64,000 nucleotides of DNA from Thalassospira xianhensis MCCC 1A02616 (GCF_003326475.1 NZ_JPWA01000003.1:1-64000), one strand, 5' to 3'. Counted from the stretch's first letter, positions 18,691-28,078 are shown. Numbers and translations: made by a program. Notes: generated by a model not told the origin, from the sequence alone.

Positions 18691-19052
18691 TTGCCGTTAT
18701 TTTCGAAGTCCTGCCCCACAAACAGCATCGCGACGAATATTTCTCGATAGCCGGGGACCTGCGTCCGATCCTTGAAACCATCAACGGGTTCATTTCGATT
18801 GAACGGTTTGAAAGCCTGACCGAACCGGGAAAGGTCCTATCCCTATCCTTCTGGCGCGACGAGGAGGCCGTCATGGCCTGGCGCAATGTCGGTGAACACC
18901 GCATTGCCCAAGGCAAAGGTCGCAACCGGATTTTCGATGATTATCGGCTGCGTGTCGCCCATGTCATGCGTGACTACGGAATGCATGAACGTGCGCAAAC
19001 ACCGGACGATTCCCGCAAATTGCATGGCGATACATCTTCAGGAATCAACTGA
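18687..19052 (+). CDS. Antibiotic biosynthesis monooxygenase (ABM) domain protein
   Basis: 121-residue dimeric alpha-beta barrel protein. The opening [20 protein letters not shown] and the later [11 protein letters not shown] and [19 protein letters not shown] are characteristic of ABM proteins, which act as small oxygenases or in quinone/heme degradation. ATGA overlap with the NIPSNAP gene. The two ferredoxin-fold proteins plus exporter suggest detoxification of a small reactive compound; that function is inference. Confidence 0.85.
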   Translation: MIAVIFEVLPHKQHRDEYFSIAGDLRPILETINGFISIERFESLTEPGKVLSLSFWRDEEAVMAWRNVGEHRIAQGKGRNRIFDDYRLRVAHVMRDYGMHERAQTPDDSRKLHGDTSSGIN

Positions 19053-19136
19053 GAAAATCGCACATACCCGCATTGGACATAGCCGGGTGTGCGCTAAACC
19101 TTTGCCGTGGCGACCTTGCTGTCATCATTGTCATTG

Positions 19137-20045
19137 TCATTGTTCATGCCCGGCGGGAGCAACAGGTACCGGTTTTGCGCCACCTTTATAGTCAAGCAAC
19201 GCAACCGCCAGCACAACAATCCCTGCACCGATAAAGATGACGGGCACGGGCAACATGTCAAAGAAGATCAGATCCATCGCCACCGAAAACGGCAAGGCCG
19301 TATAAGCCGCCGGTGAAATGACACTGGCATCAGCCACCCGGACAGCACGCAGGACCATATAATTGGTCAGCATGGCAAAAAAGCCTGCCCCGGCGGAATA
19401 AAGCCAGTCAGCAAGGGCGGCTGGTTGCCACATGATAACCGCGACCGGCACCCAGATGACAATGGCAACAATCTGTGGCCAGAACAGCATTGAAAAATTC
19501 GTCTCTGTCCGGGTCATCACTTTGGCAAAAAGTGTCTGGGCGGAAAAACAGAATGCCCCGATCAGGGCAGCAGCAACGCCGAGCGGCACGCCAAACCCGT
19601 CCATCTTCGGCACACACATCACCCAGACACCAACAAGGCCGAGCAAGGTGGCCGTCACTTTGCGCGCTGTCAGTTTTTCACCCAGAATCACAACCGCCAG
19701 CATCACGGTCAATAATGCCTCGATGAACAGATAGGCATTAACCTCGGCAATGCTCATCTGTCGCAGGGCGAAAAACACAAAAAACAGCGATCCATACCAC
19801 AACACACCACGCGCCAGATGGGCATAAGGCCGTTTGGTCCGGATCGACCGGGTGCCTATAAACATCAGGATAATCAGGAATATAGCGACTGTGGTTACTG
19901 CACGCATGGCAAGGATTTGTGCGGTTGGCACATCATGGGACACCAGCTTGGCACAAACATCGACAAAAACGCCCGATGCCATCGCCGCTGTCATCCATAA
20001 AACGCCGCGAAAATTACCGCTGAGGCGCAAAAGCGTCCCGGTCAT
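19137..20045 (-). CDS. EamA/DMT family transporter (LysR-linked)
   Basis: 302-residue ten-helix membrane protein of the DMT superfamily. First helix MTAAMASGVFVDVCAKLVSH, EamA repeat boundary around residue 145, second repeat FSAQTLFAKVMTRTETNFSM. ATG at 20045 (AGGA nine bases upstream) preferred over the GTG at 20048. Its stop is followed by further in-frame stops (TGA CAA TGA CAA TGA TGA). Divergent from the LysR-type gene, which is likely its regulator. Substrate unknown. Confidence 0.87.
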   Translation of the reverse strand: MTGTLLRLSGNFRGVLWMTAAMASGVFVDVCAKLVSHDVPTAQILAMRAVTTVAIFLIILMFIGTRSIRTKRPYAHLARGVLWYGSLFFVFFALRQMSIAEVNAYLFIEALLTVMLAVVILGEKLTARKVTATLLGLVGVWVMCVPKMDGFGVPLGVAAALIGAFCFSAQTLFAKVMTRTETNFSMLFWPQIVAIVIWVPVAVIMWQPAALADWLYSAGAGFFAMLTNYMVLRAVRVADASVISPAAYTALPFSVAMDLIFFDMLPVPVIFIGAGIVVLAVALLDYKGGAKPVPVAPAGHEQ

Positions 20046-20291
20046 CACCTATGATCCTGATCACTGAAGTAAAAAGGGGGTTTCCGACAGCGGGGAGACT
20101 GCTGCGGGGTGGCGCAAGGAGACTATCTATTGCTCAGCCGGAAACCCTTTTCATTCATCAGTGTGCCCGTAAAAATTGAAAAATACGAATGAGGACTTTT
20201 CAGCGATTGATGAGAATTTTTTGCCCCAAACCATCGTCAGGCCTGCTACACAGGAACGAACTACAAAAACCCTGTCCCACGGAAATGTTCG
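20046..20291. promoter_or_regulatory. Divergent regulatory region of the EamA and LysR genes
   Basis: About 245 bases between divergent starts. LysR regulators usually bind T-N11-A sites in such gaps; no single site is clear enough to call. Confidence 0.4.
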
Positions 20292-21233
20292 ATGCGCCGC
20301 AAACTGCCCCCATTACGCGCGCTTGTCGCCTTTGAAGCCACCGCCCGCCATCAGAGTGTCAAGGCGGCAGCCGAAGAACTGCATGTCACGCAAAGTGCAA
20401 TCAGTCATCAGCTCCGCCAGCTTGAAGAATGCCTCGGCGTCGTCCTGTTTGTCCGCAAGGGACGCGGTTTAAGTCTAACAAAATCGGCAATACAGCTACT
20501 GCCCCGCCTCACGGAGGCGCTTGACGGTATTGCCGACATCACCGGGGAAGTTGGCCCGGACAAGGGCAAGGCAATTCGGATCGGTGCGCTGGCAACCCCT
20601 GCCCTGACGGTTCTGCTTAACGAGCTTGGCGGTCTGCAGGCCCGCATGCCCTCAGACATCCCTGTCCAGTTTCGAAAAATCGAATTTGATGATGATCTCG
20701 ATCCGCTCGAAATTGATATCGCGCTTCAGATCGCCCCAAAGGATTTACCAGGGCTCGATGGCTGGATCACGGAACTTTTGACACCCGAAATTTACAATGC
20801 TTTTGCTGCGCCGGAATGGCTGGAAAAGCGCGGGCTCGACCCCTGCAATATCGATGTCAGCTCACTGGGGCCGCGCGATATCCTGCTGATCGACAGCGAT
20901 AGCGAACAATTTTCCCAGATTGCAAACTGGTTTGATCAGGCAACTTTCTCGCTCGATGATTGCTGGACCTTCAGCCATCACATCTGGGCACTCGAAGCCG
21001 CTCGCGCTGGTCAGGGGATCGTCGCCAGCACTGATGTCGTTGCGCGCAACTTTGTTGACCGCGGCGAACTGGTACCGCTTAATTTCCCCGATTTCGTATC
21101 GCACTGGTGGTACCGGCTACTCATACGCCCGGCTAGGGAAAAAGACCCTGCTGTAATCGCGACCGCCAACTGGATCCGCGAATTGATCAACCCGCATACG
21201 GCATCGCTGAAACGTAAAATGCTCAAGAAATAA
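20292..21233 (+). CDS. LysR-family regulator (GcvA-like)
   Basis: 313 residues. N-terminal winged helix-turn-helix RKLPPLRALVAFEATARHQS, then VKAAAEELHVTQSAISHQLR (about residues 23-42) and the LGVVLFVRKGRGLSLT linker; the rest is a periplasmic-binding-protein-like effector domain. The start PPLRALVAFEA is typical of the GcvA subgroup. Divergent orientation to the EamA transporter suggests it controls export of its own effector. Followed by galE after 75 bases. Confidence 0.9.
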   Translation: MRRKLPPLRALVAFEATARHQSVKAAAEELHVTQSAISHQLRQLEECLGVVLFVRKGRGLSLTKSAIQLLPRLTEALDGIADITGEVGPDKGKAIRIGALATPALTVLLNELGGLQARMPSDIPVQFRKIEFDDDLDPLEIDIALQIAPKDLPGLDGWITELLTPEIYNAFAAPEWLEKRGLDPCNIDVSSLGPRDILLIDSDSEQFSQIANWFDQATFSLDDCWTFSHHIWALEAARAGQGIVASTDVVARNFVDRGELVPLNFPDFVSHWWYRLLIRPAREKDPAVIATANWIRELINPHTASLKRKMLKK

Positions 21234-21308
21234 CCTAAGCATTCCCTTATATTTCTCCCGATGCCACCTAAACAATGCGCCGGGATATTGAAAAGAGCAT
21301 CGGATTGT

Positions 21309-22301
21309 ATGGAAAAAATACTGGTAACGGGCGGAGCCGGATATATCGGTTCCCATATTTGCTTGAAATTGCGCGAAAGCGGTTATCAACCTGTCGTTCT
21401 AGACAATCTGTCAAACGGTCATCGTGATGCACTCGCCAACGATATTCCCTTTGTTCGCGCGGACATTCGCGACCGCGCCGCTCTTGATGATACTTTCAAA
21501 ACATTCCGGCCAACTGCGGTCATTCATATGGCTGCCTTGATTGAGGCGGGCCTTTCGATGGAAGAGCCAGCCAGTTTCTACGAAGTCAATACAGCCGGCT
21601 CCCTTAACCTGCTTGAAGCGATGCGGCAGCATGGATGTTGGCAAATCGTTTTTTCGTCAACCGCAGCCGTATATGGCAATACCAATCTGGAAATGCTTGA
21701 CGAGACCCTGCCAGTTCGACCTGAAAATCCGTATGGTCGCTCAAAGGCGATGATCGAAACAATGCTCGCAGACTTTTGTTCAATATATGGCTTACGCGCC
21801 ATTGCTCTGCGTTATTTCAATGCCGCCGGTGCCGATCCTGCTGGCCGTGCAGGTGAAAGGCACAATCCTGAAACACATCTTATCCCGTTGGCACTCTCGG
21901 CAGCTGCTAGACAGCGAAATGGTCTAAAAATATTCGGCAGCGATTATGACACGCCCGACGGAACCTGCATTCGTGATTACGTTCATGTTGATGATCTGGC
22001 TGCGGCCCATATCAGGGCTCTTGATTATCTGATCGCTCAGACGAATTCCTTTTTTGATATCGTGAATATCGGAACTGGAAAAGGTTGTTCCGTAAGTGAC
22101 ATCTTGTTGTTTTGCCAAGAAGTGACTGGTAGCAAATTTCCGATATCTACTACGGCACGTCGCCCCGGTGATCCGGCAAGGCTGGTTGCCAACCCGGCAA
22201 AGGCGAAATCATTATTAAACTGGACACCAAGATACGCAGACCCACGCGAAATGATTTCTCATGCATGGAGCTACTATTTTGACAACTCCGAAAAGTCATG
22301 A
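21309..22301 (+). CDS. galE: UDP-glucose 4-epimerase
   Basis: Interconverts UDP-glucose and UDP-galactose via an NAD-bound keto intermediate, supplying UDP-Gal for surface polysaccharide. 330 residues; Rossmann motif GGAGYIGSH (8-16), Ser/Thr site in FSSTAAVYG (about 115-123), Tyr142-x3-Lys146 in PYGRSKAM. ATG at 21309 fits the family N-terminus. The following gene is a glycosyltransferase, so the UDP-Gal may serve that enzyme. Confidence 0.93.
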   Translation: MEKILVTGGAGYIGSHICLKLRESGYQPVVLDNLSNGHRDALANDIPFVRADIRDRAALDDTFKTFRPTAVIHMAALIEAGLSMEEPASFYEVNTAGSLNLLEAMRQHGCWQIVFSSTAAVYGNTNLEMLDETLPVRPENPYGRSKAMIETMLADFCSIYGLRAIALRYFNAAGADPAGRAGERHNPETHLIPLALSAAARQRNGLKIFGSDYDTPDGTCIRDYVHVDDLAAAHIRALDYLIAQTNSFFDIVNIGTGKGCSVSDILLFCQEVTGSKFPISTTARRPGDPARLVANPAKAKSLLNWTPRYADPREMISHAWSYYFDNSEKS

Positions 22302-22451
22302 ATGAACACAAATTGGTAACGTGTTCATGTGATATACGATTTTGTGAGTTACAACTTTTTTATAATTGACCAAACGGAGCGAAAATTGGCTCCTGCATCA
22401 AGAACCACCGGGAACACTGGTTCTATGCATTACTGTAATTGGGGGAATTAC

Positions 22452-23291
22452 GTGCATAAGGTTTCTGTGATCGTTTCGACCTATAACTGGCCCGAAGCGC
22501 TTGAAATGGTTTTGCAATCGCTGATCGACCAGAAAGACAGCAATTTCGAGGTGATCGTGGCGGATGACGGGTCCGGTCCGGAAACAGCAACAACCATTGC
22601 CCGTTTGCAGCAAAAGTCTCCGGTACCAATCAAGCATTTCTGGCAGGAAGACATCGGTTATCGCCTGTCACGAGTCCGCAACGGCGCAATCAACCTCGCA
22701 GAAGGTGACATTATCGTCTTTACCGACGGTGATTGCTGCCTCATGCCAGATTTCGTATCAAGTCACAGGAAAGCAGCCGAACCGGGGTGTTTTGTCACAG
22801 GAAAACGCGTTTTCCTCAAGCGACGATTCACCAAATTGGTTATGGAAAAGCGCTTTGCATTCCATAAATGGCCTCGCGCCCTTCTGTTCATGCTGGGCCT
22901 TTCCGGGCAATGCAATCGCCCCTTTCAGTTCATGCCAATCCCGCAAAAGGATGAGAGTCTTTGGGCTCATCAAAATTGCTGGAAAAAAGCACAAGGCTGC
23001 AATATTGCGGCTTTTCGTCACGACATTCTGGCAATCGGTGGATTTGACGAAGCCTATGAAGGACACGGATTGGAAGATTCCGATTTTGTGTTGCGCATGA
23101 TCCGGTCGGGAGTCAAACGAAAATCTGTCGAATACAGCGCACCGGTGCTTCACCTTTATCACGGACGGTCGATCGGGCAGCGACATGCGAACAAGTCAAA
23201 TAACGGTACTTGTTTCAAAGAGCTTGAAGCAGATATTCACCGGTTCCAGCCAAGAAAAAGCGCGCTCATCCCGATTGCTGCTTCCGCATAA
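22452..23291 (+). CDS. Family 2 glycosyltransferase with Gal-transferase C-terminal domain
   Basis: GT-A glycosyltransferase, 279 residues. N-terminal GT2 core: VSVIVSTYNWPEALEMVL, VADDGSG, and the metal motif FTDGDCCLM. C-terminal region NIAAFRHDILAIGGFDEAYEG plus GLEDSDFVLRM resembles the glycosyltransferase 7 C-terminal domain with its E-D-x-D acceptor/metal residues. I prefer the GTG at 22452 (MHKVSVIVS) with GGGGGAA six bases upstream; ATG codons further up (22425, 22329) would add a non-conserved leader. Next to galE, so a galactosyltransferase role is plausible. Confidence 0.8.
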   Translation: MHKVSVIVSTYNWPEALEMVLQSLIDQKDSNFEVIVADDGSGPETATTIARLQQKSPVPIKHFWQEDIGYRLSRVRNGAINLAEGDIIVFTDGDCCLMPDFVSSHRKAAEPGCFVTGKRVFLKRRFTKLVMEKRFAFHKWPRALLFMLGLSGQCNRPFQFMPIPQKDESLWAHQNCWKKAQGCNIAAFRHDILAIGGFDEAYEGHGLEDSDFVLRMIRSGVKRKSVEYSAPVLHLYHGRSIGQRHANKSNNGTCFKELEADIHRFQPRKSALIPIAASA

Positions 23292-23444
23292 GGCTGTCGA
23301 ACCGATACCGGCTCTTGGAACGGCGCAGATTTCGCGATAAAAGGGCCCCATAATTTATCGCACCCTCGAGAATCTCGGGTGTCAGTGCGTTGTCGTCACC
23401 CCGGAAACGGGCATTTTATCAAAGAATGAAAGGGATTTTCCCAC

Positions 23445-23969
23445 ATGGATCTCAGCAAGATTGCCGTTGGCAAAGATGTTCCCTGGGACGTTAACGTCGT
23501 CATCGAAATCCCTCAGGGCGGGCCGATCAAATACGAAGTCGACAAAGACTCCGGTGCTGTATTCGTTGACCGTTTCCTGCATACCTCGATGTATTACCCG
23601 GTCAATTACGGTTTCATCCCAAACACTCTTGGCCTTGACGGTGATCCGGTCGATGCCATGGTTATGTTCCGCGAGCCGGTCGTAGCTGGTTCGGTTATCC
23701 GCGCCCGTCCGATTGGCGTGCTGATGATGGAAGACGAAGCCGGTCAGGATGAAAAACTGATCTGCGTACCGCACGATAAAATCGATCCGTACTACACCGA
23801 TATCAAATCCCACGAAGATCTGCCGCAAATTCTGCGTGATCAGATCCAGCATTTCTTCGAGCGTTACAAAGACCTAGAAAAAGGCAAATGGGTAAAGGTC
23901 ACCGGTTGGGAAGGCGCTGAAAAAGCAGCCAAATTGATCGAAGAAGGTGTGACGCGTCTCGGCAAATAA
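23445..23969 (+). CDS. ppa: Inorganic pyrophosphatase (type I)
   Basis: Hydrolyses PPi, pulling biosynthetic reactions forward. 174 residues, the bacterial hexameric size. Signature [10 protein letters not shown] (metal-binding aspartates) and the substrate-binding [20 protein letters not shown] region are present; C-terminus has [26 protein letters not shown] upstream of the ATG. Single gene with its own terminator. Confidence 0.97.
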   Translation: MDLSKIAVGKDVPWDVNVVIEIPQGGPIKYEVDKDSGAVFVDRFLHTSMYYPVNYGFIPNTLGLDGDPVDAMVMFREPVVAGSVIRARPIGVLMMEDEAGQDEKLICVPHDKIDPYYTDIKSHEDLPQILRDQIQHFFERYKDLEKGKWVKVTGWEGAEKAAKLIEEGVTRLGK

Positions 23970-23995
23970 GCCGGTTGATGTGTAATGGCTTTTAC

Positions 23996-24025
23996 CGCCC
24001 CGCCCGGTTTTTCCGGTGCGGGGCG
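23996..24025 (+). terminator. Intrinsic terminator of ppa
   Basis: GC-rich stem CGCCCCG...CGGGGCG with an inner CCGG/CCGG pair and T5 loop, followed by TCGTTATTTT. Confidence 0.65.
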
Positions 24026-24107
24026 TCGTTATTTTGACATGCTCCTAAAAAAATGCATAATCTCAATTTGTTGGGGACCTACCGGGCAAAGGATTTGTTC
24101 CGTATCT

Positions 24108-24520
24108 ATGTCTTCTGACAAGCAATCATATCGGGCTCCATCCTGTACGATACATATCGTCGAAGCCGATATTACCGGCCTTGAAGTCGATGCCATCGTA
24201 AATGCCGCGAACGAGACTCTTTTGCCCGGTAGAGATGTTTGTCGGGCCATATATCTTTCTATCGCGCCGGAACTAGCGCCTGTAAACCCTTGGCATCCTG
24301 ATACCGGAATTCCGTTCTCCTTGCCCGGCAGAACGGGCTGCGATCCATTGCCTTTCCCGCCATTTTCACAGGTATCTTTGGCTATCCCGAGGACCTGGTC
24401 GCAAATATTACCGTATCAACCTTGCGTGGCCTAATTGCCGCTAAGACTGCGTTGCCACAAATTTACCTTTGTTGTTTTTCAACATCCTCCTGCGATTTTC
24501 TGCAAAACGCCCTGACATAA
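24108..24520 (+). pseudogene. Decayed macro-domain (O-acetyl-ADP-ribose deacetylase-like) gene
   Basis: Frame one (from the ATG at 24108) reads TIHIVEADITGLEVDAIVNAANETLLPG and on to RAIYLSIAPELA, which matches the N-terminal half of a YmdB-type macro domain (ADP-ribose binding, NAAN motif). It then loses similarity. A second frame, shifted by two, resumes at 24302 with YRNS, LLARQNGLRSIAFPAI and TGIFGYPEDLVANITVSTLR, ending IYLCCFSTSSCDFLQNALT and stop at 24518-24520, the typical C-terminus. About 30 to 40 central residues are missing and a TGA sits where SCYRNS would be expected. So the gene has an internal deletion plus frameshift. It follows the ppa terminator. Confidence 0.85.
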
Positions 24521-24556
24521 ACACATAATGTATCCGGGATTTAGAGTTTCGAACCG

Positions 24557-25099
24557 ATGCAAAGTAGCCTGCAAGTGCCTTCCCCATTCGAACCTATCGA
24601 GATGATTGTCTCGACAGATGGATTGCTGCACTTTGAAGACAGGGAATTTCGCTGTGCGCTTGGTAAAAATGGCGTGGTATCTTCCGATGCCAAGACTGAA
24701 GGAGACGGCAAAACTCCGGCAGGAATCTGGCGGTTGCATTATGTCATGTATCGTTCGGATCGTCGGCCTTGCCCGCACACCGATCTTCCGGTAACGACGA
24801 TTTCCTTTTCAGACGGCTGGTGTGATGCTCCGGCCCATCCTAATTACAACCGACCTGTAAAGCTGCCATTTGATGCCAGCCACGAAAAGCTGTTTCGTGA
24901 AGACGGGCTTTACAACATCATTGTCGTGCTTGGGCACAATGACAATCCACCTGTCCCCGGCAAGGGTTCGGCAATTTTCATGCATATTGCCCGACCGGAT
25001 TACAGTGGTACCGAGGGCTGCATCGCCCTATCAGAACACGATCTTGAAACCGTATTGTCGATGTGCACGGCCGAAAGCTATATCCGGATCGATATGTAA
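24557..25099 (+). CDS. L,D-transpeptidase (YkuD) family protein
   Basis: 180 residues with the YkuD catalytic signature: His143 in FMHIARPDYS and nucleophile Cys155 in GTEGCIAL. Such enzymes make 3-3 peptidoglycan cross-links or attach outer-membrane proteins to the wall. The segment GDGKTPAGIWRL near residue 50 and the KLPFDASHEKLFREDGLYN stretch fit the single-domain alphaproteobacterial version. No clear signal peptide is visible, which is odd for a periplasmic enzyme; a missed upstream start, another export route or a cytoplasmic role are options. Followed by DUF2333. Confidence 0.8.
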   Translation: MQSSLQVPSPFEPIEMIVSTDGLLHFEDREFRCALGKNGVVSSDAKTEGDGKTPAGIWRLHYVMYRSDRRPCPHTDLPVTTISFSDGWCDAPAHPNYNRPVKLPFDASHEKLFREDGLYNIIVVLGHNDNPPVPGKGSAIFMHIARPDYSGTEGCIALSEHDLETVLSMCTAESYIRIDM

Positions 25100-25168
25100 A
25101 ATCATGGACTTGCCGTCACGGCAATGACACCCTAGTTTCATGCGGTAAGAAATTGACCGGGACGGATC

Positions 25169-26143
25169 ATGATTGAAGACGATTATCTCTACAAAAAAGA
25201 CGGCATTTCCGGCTTCGGAGCACGCATGAGAAGTGTTTTCGGATCGCGCAAGTTCTGGCTGCGTGGCCTTGCCGTTATTGTATTGGTTGCTGTCGTTTAT
25301 TATCCGGTCGGCATGGCCGTCGTGCACAAGATTGATGATAATCCCGATTTTACAGGTAGCTATCAGGGTGGCAGTCATTCGGTCAGCACCGCGTCCGCCC
25401 TGATTGACCGGGAAATCAATCAGAACCGCTGGACAGCAAACGACCCCTTCTTCCTGCCAAGTGCCGCATTGGACAACATGCCGAACTTTCAGACCGGTAT
25501 TGTCTATGCCCTGTCGCGCTTTGCCATTGAACTGTCCGATCAGATCGGTCGTACCCGCGGCTCCAGCCAGGTCGACCCGGATCTGGATGATGCCGCCGGT
25601 CTCCTGAAATTCCGCGGCGACAAATGGGTGTTTGATCCCAGCATATCCCTATTGCCCGGGGTTACCTCCGAACAGCAATACCGTCAGGCAATTTCAGCAC
25701 TTGACCGTTACAACCAGCGCTTGGCAGACGGTCAGGCCGTTTTTGAACGCCGTGCCGACAATCTGCAGGAAACCCTGAATCGTTTTGCCAATGACCTTGG
25801 GTCCGCCTCGGCCCTGATTGATGATAAGGTCGAAGATCCGTCATTGTTTGATCGCACGGCAGATGACGTATTCTATGCCACCAAGGGGCGCCTTTACGCT
25901 TACAGCCTGATCCTGCGTGATCTGGGCACGGATTTCGAACAGGTCATCAATGAACGTCAGGTTGCACCGGCTTGGGCAGAAATGATCGGATCGCTTCAGG
26001 CCGCTGCTGCACTTGATCCGTTGGTAGTCGTCAACGGTTCCGCTGATGGCATTATTTTCCCCAATCATCTGGCGGGGCTTGGCTTTTACCTGCTTCGCGC
26101 CCGCACCCAGATGCGTGAAATCAGCTCTATCCTGCAGCGATAA
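25169..26143 (+). CDS. DUF2333 family inner-membrane protein
   Basis: 324 residues. A short cytoplasmic N-terminus, one transmembrane helix at about 30-52 (FWLRGLAVIVLVAVVYYPVGMAVVH), then a long periplasmic helical domain with PSAALDNMPNFQTGIVYALS and FDPSISLLPGVTSEQQYR. This pattern is the DUF2333 family, for which no function is established. It sits between a YkuD protein and an Nfu gene; no operon partner gives a role. Confidence 0.85.
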   Translation: MIEDDYLYKKDGISGFGARMRSVFGSRKFWLRGLAVIVLVAVVYYPVGMAVVHKIDDNPDFTGSYQGGSHSVSTASALIDREINQNRWTANDPFFLPSAALDNMPNFQTGIVYALSRFAIELSDQIGRTRGSSQVDPDLDDAAGLLKFRGDKWVFDPSISLLPGVTSEQQYRQAISALDRYNQRLADGQAVFERRADNLQETLNRFANDLGSASALIDDKVEDPSLFDRTADDVFYATKGRLYAYSLILRDLGTDFEQVINERQVAPAWAEMIGSLQAAAALDPLVVVNGSADGIIFPNHLAGLGFYLLRARTQMREISSILQR

Positions 26144-26305
26144 AACTGGTTTCCTACCCCAGATATCAGATCACGAATACCTGAGTTGCGCACTCAGACT
26201 TGATCTTTTCCTGTTTTTGCCCCATTTAGGGCCTAACCAGACGAAATCGGGAACGCCGTGCGGGCAGGTTTTGCCCCGGCACCCAGAGTGAGAGGACAAG
26301 CCGAC

Positions 26306-26875
26306 ATGTTCATTCAAACCGAACCGACACCGAACCCGGCGACACTGAAATTCCTGCCCGGCGAGGACGTCATGGGCCGTCAGGGCACGGCCAACTTCAC
26401 TGTAACCGATGCCGATGTGAAATCACCGCTGGCCCGAAAGCTGTTTGAAGTTGAAGGCATCACCGGGGTGTTCCTTGGCGGTGACTTCATCACCATCACC
26501 AAGGACGCTGCCAAAGACTGGCAGACACTGAAACCACAAATCCTTGGCGGTATCATGGAGCATTACACCTCCGGACAGCCGGTTCTTGATCAGAATTCCG
26601 GTGCCGCCACCGGTGCCAGCACCGCATCAGATGGAGATGATGAACTGGTCAGCCAGATCAAGGAACTGCTTGATACCCGCGTGCGTCCGGCCGTGGCACA
26701 GGATGGTGGCGATATCGTCTTCCACAAGTTCGAAGACGGCGTTGTCTTCCTTGAAATGCACGGCGCATGCTCCGGCTGCCCGAGCAGCACGGCGACCCTT
26801 AAAATGGGCATTGAAAACATGCTGCGTTATTACGTACCGGAAGTTCAGGCCGTAGAACCGGTCATGGCCGACTGA
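26306..26875 (+). CDS. Nfu-type iron-sulfur cluster carrier
   Basis: 189 residues. N-terminal Nfu_N domain (FIQTEPTPNPATLKFLPG, about 2-19), a linker rich in Ala, Ser and Gly (about 97-110), and a C-terminal NifU-like domain with the cluster-binding Cys155-x2-Cys158 in HGACSGCPSS. Delivers 4Fe-4S clusters to apo-proteins. ATG at 26306 chosen because the conserved domain begins there; GAGAGGACAAG upstream is a suitable ribosome binding site. Confidence 0.93.
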   Translation: MFIQTEPTPNPATLKFLPGEDVMGRQGTANFTVTDADVKSPLARKLFEVEGITGVFLGGDFITITKDAAKDWQTLKPQILGGIMEHYTSGQPVLDQNSGAATGASTASDGDDELVSQIKELLDTRVRPAVAQDGGDIVFHKFEDGVVFLEMHGACSGCPSSTATLKMGIENMLRYYVPEVQAVEPVMAD

Positions 26876-26899
26876 TTTCCGATTCGCGAAAATTTTTTC

Positions 26900-26931
26900 C
26901 GCCCGGCGCGCACAAAACGCGATGCCGGGCG
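26900..26931 (+). terminator. Possible terminator after the Nfu gene
   Basis: Stem CGCCCGGC/GCCGGGCG around a 16-base loop; the following T-tract (TTGTCATT) is weak. Confidence 0.5.
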
Positions 26932-27069
26932 TTGTCATTCCGCGCCCAACGCAAACGTGGTTAAGGGAAAATTAACCTTTGTGATATTGCAGGTTGCGAT
27001 TAAACCTGCGGACGGGCATAGATAACGGCTCTTTTGGAACCGACAGTTTTACTGATCTGGAGAAACATA

Positions 27070-28056
27070 ATGAATAGCGCAAAAGAAGGCAGTTACCGTA
27101 AAATTGCGCTTGCTTCAGTGTTTGGAGCAGTAGGATTACTGTATGTTGGTATTATTGGCGGATGGGATGTGACCCCTTCCCCAAAAGGAATGAGCTTTGA
27201 TGAAGTGGCTGCAACCACCGTTGCGCCGGAAAAGAAAAACGTCAAATCGCTCTACCGCCGTGATCCGGAAGTGATCGCGCTTAACCAATATTATCAAAGC
27301 ATCGGTTACAGCCTGTCGGGTGTACAGGAAATTCCGCGCGTCTATATCAAACGCGTCCCGAAGGGCCTGCGGGATCTGGCATCGGTTGACGAACGCAAAC
27401 AGATTTTCCTGCGTATCATGTTGCCTCTTTCTCTGCGTGTGAATGAGGAAATCATGGCACGTCGCGAACGCCTGATGGCCATCCAGAGCAAGAAATATTC
27501 CGGTGACCCGATCAGCTCGGCTGAAAAAGAATGGGTCGACCAGATGCTCAAGCGCTACCGCGTAACCGACGGTGGTGTGACTGCACTGCTTGAGCGCATC
27601 GATATCATTCCGCCATCGCTGATGCTTGCACAATCAGCGGAAGAAAGCGGCTGGGGCACCTCCCGGTTCGTGCGTAAGGGTAATGCCCTGTTCGGTCAGT
27701 GGGCCTGGGATGAAGAAGGCATCGTTCCCGAGGACCGTGCCGAAGGCAAAACCCATGTGATCAAGTCGTTCAACAGCCTGATCGATAGTGTTCGTGCCTA
27801 TGCACGCAACATCAACTCGCATCCGGCATATGCCGAATTGCGGGCCGAGCGCGCCAAGCTTCGCGAAGGTGGTGAAGTGGTGCTTGGCTGGGACCTCGCA
27901 GATACCCTGACCAAATATTCCGAGCGCGGTTCAGAATATGTCGACTCGCTGCATGCGATCATGCGCGTAAACGGTCTGGAGGCATTTGACGGGATCGGGT
28001 TTGCATCCGGTGACATTCCGCCACCGCCAAATGTCCTGGCTCTGCTGTCAGACTGA
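27070..28056 (+). CDS. Bax-like glucosaminidase domain protein
   Basis: 328 residues: N-terminal membrane anchor (about 10-30, IALASVFGAVGLLYVGIIGG), then a GH73-like glucosaminidase domain (about 150-300). The catalytic-glutamate region SLMLAQSAEESGWGTSRFVR and the GNALFGQWAW segment are clear; SFNSLIDSVRAYARNINSHP and LTKYSERGSEYVDSLHAIM complete the fold. Similar to E. coli Bax and FlgJ C-terminal domains. Likely cleaves peptidoglycan in the periplasm. ATG at 27070 preferred over an upstream in-frame start; single gene with its own terminator. Confidence 0.85.
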   Translation: MNSAKEGSYRKIALASVFGAVGLLYVGIIGGWDVTPSPKGMSFDEVAATTVAPEKKNVKSLYRRDPEVIALNQYYQSIGYSLSGVQEIPRVYIKRVPKGLRDLASVDERKQIFLRIMLPLSLRVNEEIMARRERLMAIQSKKYSGDPISSAEKEWVDQMLKRYRVTDGGVTALLERIDIIPPSLMLAQSAEESGWGTSRFVRKGNALFGQWAWDEEGIVPEDRAEGKTHVIKSFNSLIDSVRAYARNINSHPAYAELRAERAKLREGGEVVLGWDLADTLTKYSERGSEYVDSLHAIMRVNGLEAFDGIGFASGDIPPPPNVLALLSD

Positions 28057-28078
28057 TTGCGCGGACCATGTAAGAAAG

